Below are positions 59,276 through 64,000 of a stretch of 64,000 bases of DNA, one piece after another. The position numbers and the translations under genes were made by a program. Source of the stretch: Trichodesmium sp002260545. GTDB lineage: Bacteria > Cyanobacteriota > Cyanobacteriia > Cyanobacteriales > Microcoleaceae. The DNA is taken from contig NZ_JBNHEQ010000268.1 in NCBI RefSeq assembly GCF_050016015.1, forward strand, positions 39,802 to 103,801, written 5' to 3'. Each line of letters opens with the position of its first letter. Within the stretch, counting starts at the first letter, position 1. The notes beneath the pieces are model-generated. The model saw only the letters and a list, made by a program, of their open reading frames with translations, did not search any database and was not told the origin of the DNA.

Positions 59276-60445
59276 TTAATCTTTTTCATCAAAAATATAA
59301 TGAAAAACTCTGCTCAACCAAGATTTATCTGGACTGTCTAATTTTTCAGGTTTTTTCCAATCACCAGGATTCATATACTCAATTTTCCCATTTGGCTTTG
59401 GTATAGGTTTAGGCGAGTTTTTTGTTGGATTTCCTTTTCCAAGAAAGTTTCGCGTAGCTGAGTCTGAATCTAAAGTTTTCTGATTATTTATCCTTTCAAT
59501 AGTCTCTTGAGCTAATAGCTTACTTTTCTTGTCATTTATCCTTTCAATAGCCTCTTGAGCTAATACCTTTTGTTCTTCAGAATAAGAAACTCTAATAACT
59601 TTCCACCACAAATCGCTAGCCTTGTCAAAATGATCCTTTAATTCTTCACGGTTTGCCAAACTTATGATTTCATCAAGATCGGCTTTGCTGGCAAACTGAG
59701 GCAACAAAAAATCGTTTACTTTGGAAACAGGTTCGATGCGGATTATAGGAGTTTGGTTGCTAGACTTATTATCTTCAGCATTGAGTTTAGGTACATACTT
59801 TTGCAAATAGTTCTCTAGTTGAGTTGGAAGAGTGTATTGTTTTAATCCCTCGACCAATGAATAAGTAAATGAACCATGTTCTTTACTATCAAGCTCATGG
59901 GAGAACTGTCCATAATTACAGGAAAAGATAGTTGTAATTCCACGACTTTTAGCCAGCTGAATAGTTTCTTCACCTATGGAATTGGTAAAATCTCTACTTC
60001 CTATTGTCTGACGGCAACTATCAAGAATGAGAACTATTTCGGCATTTTGATGGTTCCGTAAACAAGCAATAACCTCATTTAAGGAAAGTGCAATCCTTAA
60101 ATCAATATCTTCAACTAGGCTATCAGAAGTCATTAAATAATCTTTTCCGTTTCGGCTAATTCCATGTCCAGCAAAGAAAAACCAAAATCGATCTACTTGA
60201 CCAATACGATCTGGGTGTAAGTTTTGTGTCAGTAACCCTAAAATATTAGAAAAAATTGGGTAGTTTTGACTATTTTGATGTGCTTCATCTCCTAAACAAA
60301 GGAAAATATGCTCTGGTGGAAACTTAGCCGAATTGCAGAGAAAATCGTACATTAACTCAGCGTCTTGAACAGCGAATTTTAGTCGTCGTTCTGGGTGACG
60401 CTGATAAAAATTAATACCAATAATAATTGCCCAATTATTTGCCAT
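59276..60445 (-). CDS. Caspase-fold (C14) protease
   Basis: 389 residues. Caspase-like p20 domain at about 1-230: NNWAIIIGINFY, LKFAVQDAELMYDFL, FWFFFAGHGISRNG with catalytic H94, IVLILDSCRQTIGSR with catalytic C144. Acidic S1-pocket residues (DYLMTSD near 105) hint at Arg/Lys-specific cleavage as in metacaspases. The C-terminal part (230-389) is charged and helical, with a repeat (LAQEAIERIN and LAQETIERIN), and ends in WLSRVFHYIFDEKD. Such proteases act in cell-death or conflict systems. The Pepco gene upstream is only 7 bases away. Confidence 0.85.
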   Translation of the reverse strand: MANNWAIIIGINFYQRHPERRLKFAVQDAELMYDFLCNSAKFPPEHIFLCLGDEAHQNSQNYPIFSNILGLLTQNLHPDRIGQVDRFWFFFAGHGISRNGKDYLMTSDSLVEDIDLRIALSLNEVIACLRNHQNAEIVLILDSCRQTIGSRDFTNSIGEETIQLAKSRGITTIFSCNYGQFSHELDSKEHGSFTYSLVEGLKQYTLPTQLENYLQKYVPKLNAEDNKSSNQTPIIRIEPVSKVNDFLLPQFASKADLDEIISLANREELKDHFDKASDLWWKVIRVSYSEEQKVLAQEAIERINDKKSKLLAQETIERINNQKTLDSDSATRNFLGKGNPTKNSPKPIPKPNGKIEYMNPGDWKKPEKLDSPDKSWLSRVFHYIFDEKD

Positions 60446-60452
60446 TAATTTC

Positions 60453-60785
60453 TTAACTTGGACGCTTAAATTTTAATGTAATTGTTCCTTTTCCTGTTGC
60501 TTCACCTCCAGCAACTAATTTAACTTCTCCTTTTCCACTTATCTCTACCTGTAGCTCTACTTCATCTAGCTGTAGATCGGACTGCGTTCCAATTTGCCGA
60601 TCCGCTTGCTGAAATAAACGTCCTGCTGCTTCAAGAAAACTGGTCATGTTGTCTTCTAGCACGGATACAGGAATTTCAACAGCTTTTGCCAAACGTTGTT
60701 GGACTCCACTTACCCATCCTCTTTGACCATCAGTCTCAGACGCTGTTGTATCATTAGTTACAATCAAAATTGTTGATTTAGACAT
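60453..60785 (-). CDS. Pepco (CU044_2847-type) peptidase-co-occurring domain protein
   Basis: 110 residues, first gene of the caspase operon. LEDNMTSFLEAAGRLFQQAD, then LDEVELQVEISGKGEVKLVAGGEATGKGTITLKF spread over residues 72-107: the layout I remember for the small 'protease co-occurring' domains (Pepco/Trypco) encoded next to trypsin-, caspase- or TPR-based conflict genes. The role is probably regulatory or as a substrate/adaptor of the protease. Assignment rests on pattern and context, not on a search. Confidence 0.7.
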   Translation of the reverse strand: MSKSTILIVTNDTTASETDGQRGWVSGVQQRLAKAVEIPVSVLEDNMTSFLEAAGRLFQQADRQIGTQSDLQLDEVELQVEISGKGEVKLVAGGEATGKGTITLKFKRPS

Positions 60786-61177
60786 TGTTAGTTCTATACT
60801 TAAAATTATAATCTCCTAGGGCATGTCATCAATTAAATCTGAAAGTGGTATGTGGCAAGAGTTTCAAGTTTTTCAGGCAAAAAACTCCTGACTCTAAAAA
60901 CCTTGACTGACAAAGCTTGTAACTTCTAATTGATGAAAGCTCCTATCATTCTTTATCAAAAATGTGTATTACTATTCCGGATAGTAATACATTTTCCTTG
61001 CTGTAATTGGTAGACTAAATTGTTAATCTTGCCTACCCCTATCTTTAGATAGAATTGGTTATTTTATCTTATGCAACCTAATTTTCTACTTCACAATAAT
61101 TTCACGATATTCCGTACTTCAAAATAACTTCTTCTAAAATCATATTTTTGCCTACTCTAATTCACCTACAACAGAAT
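60786..61177. other. Spacer between caspase operon and copper ATPase
   Basis: 392 AT-rich bases, with ACTCCTGACTCTAAAAACC near 60886 and a CAAGAGTTTCAAGTTTTTC stretch near 60856. It should hold the caspase operon promoter. No gene or terminator is clear. Confidence 0.4.
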
Positions 61178-63445
61178 TTATTGAGGTTTAAATTTCCTTA
61201 AACGTAAAGCATTTGTCACCACAGAAACTGAACTAAATGCCATTGCTCCACCTGCAATAATCGGATTCAATAACCAACCTGTTAAAGGATACAAAATACC
61301 GGCAGCAATAGGAATTCCTAAAGTATTATAAATGAAGGCAAAAAACAGATTTTGACGAATATTTTTCATAGTCGCGCGGCTCAGTTTAATTGCCGTTACA
61401 ATGCCAGTTAAATCTCCAGAAATTAATGTAATATCACTAGCAGCGATCGCTACGTCTGTTCCTGTTCCAATTGCTATTCCGACATCTGCTTGAGCTAATG
61501 CTGGAGCATCATTAATTCCATCTCCTACCATTGCGACAATTTGATGGTTATCGGTTCTTTTTTTCTTTTCTAATTGCAGGTTTTTGACAGTTTCAGCTTT
61601 TTGGTCTGGCAGCACTTCAGCAAATATTCTATTAATGCCAACTTCGGCAGCAATAGCTTCTGCTGTTAGGCGATTATCTCCTGTTAACATTACTACTTCT
61701 ATTCCCATTTTTTGTAATGTTTGAACTACGTTTTTTGAGGATGTTTTTAAAGTATCAGCAATGCCAAATATTCCTTCAATTTTACCATCAATTGCTATCC
61801 AAGCAGTAGTCTTACCATCAGCTTGTAATTTATTTTGATGATTTTGCAAATTAGTAATATCAATTCCTAGTTCTTTCATCCAATGAGAAGTACCAATTTG
61901 TACTAATCTATCTGAGACAATTCCTTGCACTCCCATGCCCGACATTGCCTCAAATTTTTCTGGTTCTGCTAAAGGAAATTCCACCCCTTGGGCTTGAGTA
62001 TATTCAACAATTGCTTCTGCCAAAGGATGTTCTGATTTTCGTTCAACTGCTGCTGCTATTTTTAACAATTTAATCTCATTTTTATTGGCAGTTCCTTGAG
62101 TAGTTATATAGTTAGTAACTTTTGGTTTTCCTTGGGTAAGTGTTCCTGTTTTATCTAAAATAATCGCCTGAATTTTATGAGCAACTTCTAAACTATCTGC
62201 ACCTTTAATTAATATCCCATTTTCTGCACCTTTTCCAGTTCCTACCATTACAGAAGTAGGAGTAGCTAATCCCAAAGCACAAGGACAAGCAATTATTAAC
62301 ACACTAACTGTTGTAATTAACGATATTGTTAAATTCCCAGTCAGACTAATCCAAATAATAAAAGTAGCGATCGCTATTCCCATTACAACAGGAACAAACC
62401 AATAAATTACTCGATCTGCTAATTTTTGAATTGGTGCTTTTGAACTTTGTGCCTGTTGAACTAATTTAATTATTTGGGCTAATACTGTATCTTTTCCAAC
62501 TCTTGCTGCCTCAAATTTAAAACTACCAGTTTTATTAATTGTTGCACCAATTACTTCATCTCCAGACTGTTTTTCTACAGGCAAACTTTCACCAGTAACC
62601 ATAGATTCATCCACTGTAGAATTACCTTCTTTTATTAACCCATCTACAGGAATTTTTTCCCCTGGACGCACCACAATCAAATCGCCAATTTTTACTTCTT
62701 CAATGGAAATATCTACTTCTTTTTCCTCTCGAATAACTCTAGCAGTTTTTGCCTGCAAACCCATCAATTTTTGGATAGCTGCTGAGGTCTGTTTCCGAGC
62801 GCGATGTTCGAGAAGTCTGCCTAATAAAATTAACGTAATAATAACGGCTGCTGCTTCATAATAAACATCTGGATTTAATTCTTGTCTGGTAAAAAAATCT
62901 GGAAAAAATGTCGGAAATAAAGAATATAAATAAGCTGCCCCTGTACCTAGAGCAACTAAAGTATTCATGTCTACGGAATGATTTTTTAATCCTTTTATAG
63001 CACCAATCAAAAATGATTTACCGCACCAAAACATTACAGGTGTAGTTAATATTAATTGTAGCCAGGAATTATGTAACCAAATTGGTATCCAAGGAATATT
63101 TAATCCGGTCATCATCGGCAACGAACCAATAATTAAAATTCCACTAATAATTCCGCCGACAACTACTTTATTTGTTATTTGTTGTTCTATTCGGCGATTT
63201 TCTCTTTCTTTTTTTGCCAGATTTATTGTTTCCTGAAGTGGTTCTGCTCCAAAGCCAATATCTGTTACAGATTGTTGAATTTTATGTAAATTTGTTTTGT
63301 GGGAATTATACTTAACTGTTGCTTGTGCCATAGCAAAATTAACCTGACATTCTGCTACACCAGTTACATTTTCAATAGCTTTTTGAATTTTATTAGCACA
63401 GGCAGCACAACCCATACCTTTTAGCTCTAAATATGTTATTTCCAT
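61178..63445 (-). CDS. Copper-translocating P1B-type ATPase (CopA/PacS/CtaA type)
   Basis: 755 residues. One N-terminal heavy-metal domain GMGCAACANKI (CxxC at C13/C16), a helix pair, VTGES (A-domain), the metal-transfer motif IIACPCALGLATP, DKTGTLTQG (phosphorylated Asp), SEHPLAEA, and GDGINDAPALA. Eight helices expected. CPC plus one CxxC marks a Cu(I) exporter. Cyanobacteria have CtaA (plasma membrane) and PacS (thylakoid, plastocyanin supply); which one this is cannot be told without an alignment. Its C-terminal segment is the source family of the remnant at 55694-55790. It is not joined to the copAB operon but belongs to the same metal physiology. Confidence 0.9.
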   Translation of the reverse strand: MEITYLELKGMGCAACANKIQKAIENVTGVAECQVNFAMAQATVKYNSHKTNLHKIQQSVTDIGFGAEPLQETINLAKKERENRRIEQQITNKVVVGGIISGILIIGSLPMMTGLNIPWIPIWLHNSWLQLILTTPVMFWCGKSFLIGAIKGLKNHSVDMNTLVALGTGAAYLYSLFPTFFPDFFTRQELNPDVYYEAAAVIITLILLGRLLEHRARKQTSAAIQKLMGLQAKTARVIREEKEVDISIEEVKIGDLIVVRPGEKIPVDGLIKEGNSTVDESMVTGESLPVEKQSGDEVIGATINKTGSFKFEAARVGKDTVLAQIIKLVQQAQSSKAPIQKLADRVIYWFVPVVMGIAIATFIIWISLTGNLTISLITTVSVLIIACPCALGLATPTSVMVGTGKGAENGILIKGADSLEVAHKIQAIILDKTGTLTQGKPKVTNYITTQGTANKNEIKLLKIAAAVERKSEHPLAEAIVEYTQAQGVEFPLAEPEKFEAMSGMGVQGIVSDRLVQIGTSHWMKELGIDITNLQNHQNKLQADGKTTAWIAIDGKIEGIFGIADTLKTSSKNVVQTLQKMGIEVVMLTGDNRLTAEAIAAEVGINRIFAEVLPDQKAETVKNLQLEKKKRTDNHQIVAMVGDGINDAPALAQADVGIAIGTGTDVAIAASDITLISGDLTGIVTAIKLSRATMKNIRQNLFFAFIYNTLGIPIAAGILYPLTGWLLNPIIAGGAMAFSSVSVVTNALRLRKFKPQ

Positions 63446-63490
63446 AATTGCCTCCTGATAACTAGGAAGAGAAATTATAGCGCTACGCGC

Positions 63491-63590
63491 TAGGGAATAG
63501 GGAATAGTAAACTGTCAAATGGTTTTCCTACGGAATGCTGCGCAAACAGGATTGATAAATCTCCTAACCTTAATGCGTAACACTATAAAA
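63491..63590. repeat. Dispersed repeat 'AATAGTAAACTGTCAAA', copy C
   Basis: Direct copy of the 6862-6949 repeat with GGAATAGTAAACTGTCAAAT and a small dispersed repeat (63523-63547). It lies just before the copper ATPase start, and could carry or shift its promoter. Confidence 0.65.
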
Positions 63591-63751
63591 CTAATATCTC
63601 TTATCTCTATAATAAAGTCTCCAGTCAACTGGAGAGTCAAGTAGTTTATTCGGTCTTTTTCAATAGATATGAACTTTGACATTATTCCGACTCCAAGACT
63701 GGGGTATAGGAAAGTTAATATAAAGTAAAGAATTAAAGGAGTAATTTACCC

Positions 63752-64000
63752 TTGAAAAAATTATTGATGTTTTGAGTGAAAATAAAATCAAGTTATAGCG
63801 TTTATCAAACTAATCAGGCAGATTTATTTTTCTTCTCCTCTACTCCGTAAAAAATATCCGATACACAACTTCAATTGAAAAAATTATTGATTTTTTGCGT
63901 GAAAATAAACATCAAGTTATAGCATTTATCAAACTAATCAGGCATATTTATTTTTCTTCTCCTCTACTCCGTAAAAAATATCCGATACACAACTTCAATT
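63752..64000. repeat. Tandem duplication of about 123 bases at the right edge, with a coding-like frame
   Basis: Two copies (63752-63874, 63875-64000) starting TTGAAAAAATTATTGAT and ending ACACAACTTCAATT. The second copy is open throughout in one frame (EKIIDFLRENKHQVIAFIKL, continuing to RKKYPIHN); the first has a one-base deletion and a stop. It could be the start of a degraded gene or of a longer array beyond the window. Confidence 0.6.

Noticed and set aside
1..64000. tRNA or rRNA genes
   Set aside because: No T-arm GTTCGAATC-type boxes with a matching acceptor stem were noticed anywhere; a tRNA scan would settle it.

Overview
The window is a piece of an AT-rich filamentous cyanobacterial genome, most like the Oscillatoriales/Microcoleaceae (Trichodesmium, Okeania and Moorea relatives). 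The grounds are an RpaA-type regulator, a CAAD-domain thylakoid protein, an RppA/RppB (NrsR/NrsS-like) pair, GCGATCGC (HIP1) octamers, heptanucleotide tandem repeats, pentapeptide-repeat proteins, a PEP-CTERM protein, and long intergenic spacers full of small palindromic repeats. The genus is an inference. Two runs of 100 N (23676-23775, 25956-26055) are assembly gaps, and both fall inside repeat arrays. I recognised no tRNA, rRNA or CRISPR array.

Layout. 1-9300: envelope and general genes (partial SbmA-like ABC transporter, GT39-type glycosyltransferase, small P-loop kinase, MscS channel, TPR/beta-barrel protein, CAAD protein). 9300-21200: aroA, a lipoprotein, the circadian-output regulator rpaA, and a protein-arginine-deiminase-like protein whose nucleophilic cysteine is replaced by aspartate. 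21500-34500: a tRNA-modification set (cmoB, cmoA, trmN6) unusual for a cyanobacterium. It is split by a two-gene restriction-modification-like locus: a PLD-nuclease/SNF2 helicase and a large N6-adenine methyltransferase. The methyltransferase gene carries an in-frame REP-associated tyrosine transposase (RAYT) domain and arrays of REP-like hairpins; the helicase gene carries hairpins too. 34800-39300: a Rieske oxygenase of the pheophorbide-a-oxygenase type and the first copy of a three-gene DUF488/DUF488/DuOB cassette.

39700-50400 is a copper/metal-resistance island: rppA, a PepSY-like protein, CopA multicopper oxidase with His/Met-rich nonapeptide repeats, CopB, rppB, a second Met-rich multicopper oxidase and a DUF411 protein. 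A copper P-type ATPase at 61178-63445 probably belongs to the same physiology. CopA, the second oxidase and DUF411 would detoxify or bind copper outside the cytoplasm, CopB would sit in the outer membrane, and the ATPase would export Cu(I) from the cytosol (or load thylakoid plastocyanin). 50800-55550 holds a spondin/PEP-CTERM protein and a decaying pentapeptide-repeat gene. 55690-58460 is a mosaic: remnants of the copper ATPase and of the small P-loop kinase, a second complete DUF488/DUF488/DuOB cassette, and a DUF411 remnant. 58640-60785 is a three-gene caspase-like protease operon with a Pepco-type partner, a likely conflict or cell-death system.

The strongest candidates for something new are: (1) a RAYT plus REP-like hairpins with covarying stems read in frame inside defence genes, in tandem units that are multiples of three bases; (2) the duplicated DUF488/DUF488/DuOB cassette; (3) the cysteine-less deiminase-like protein; (4) the cmoA/cmoB/trmN6 set around a defence locus. 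Gene identities rest on remembered family motifs; no database search was possible.
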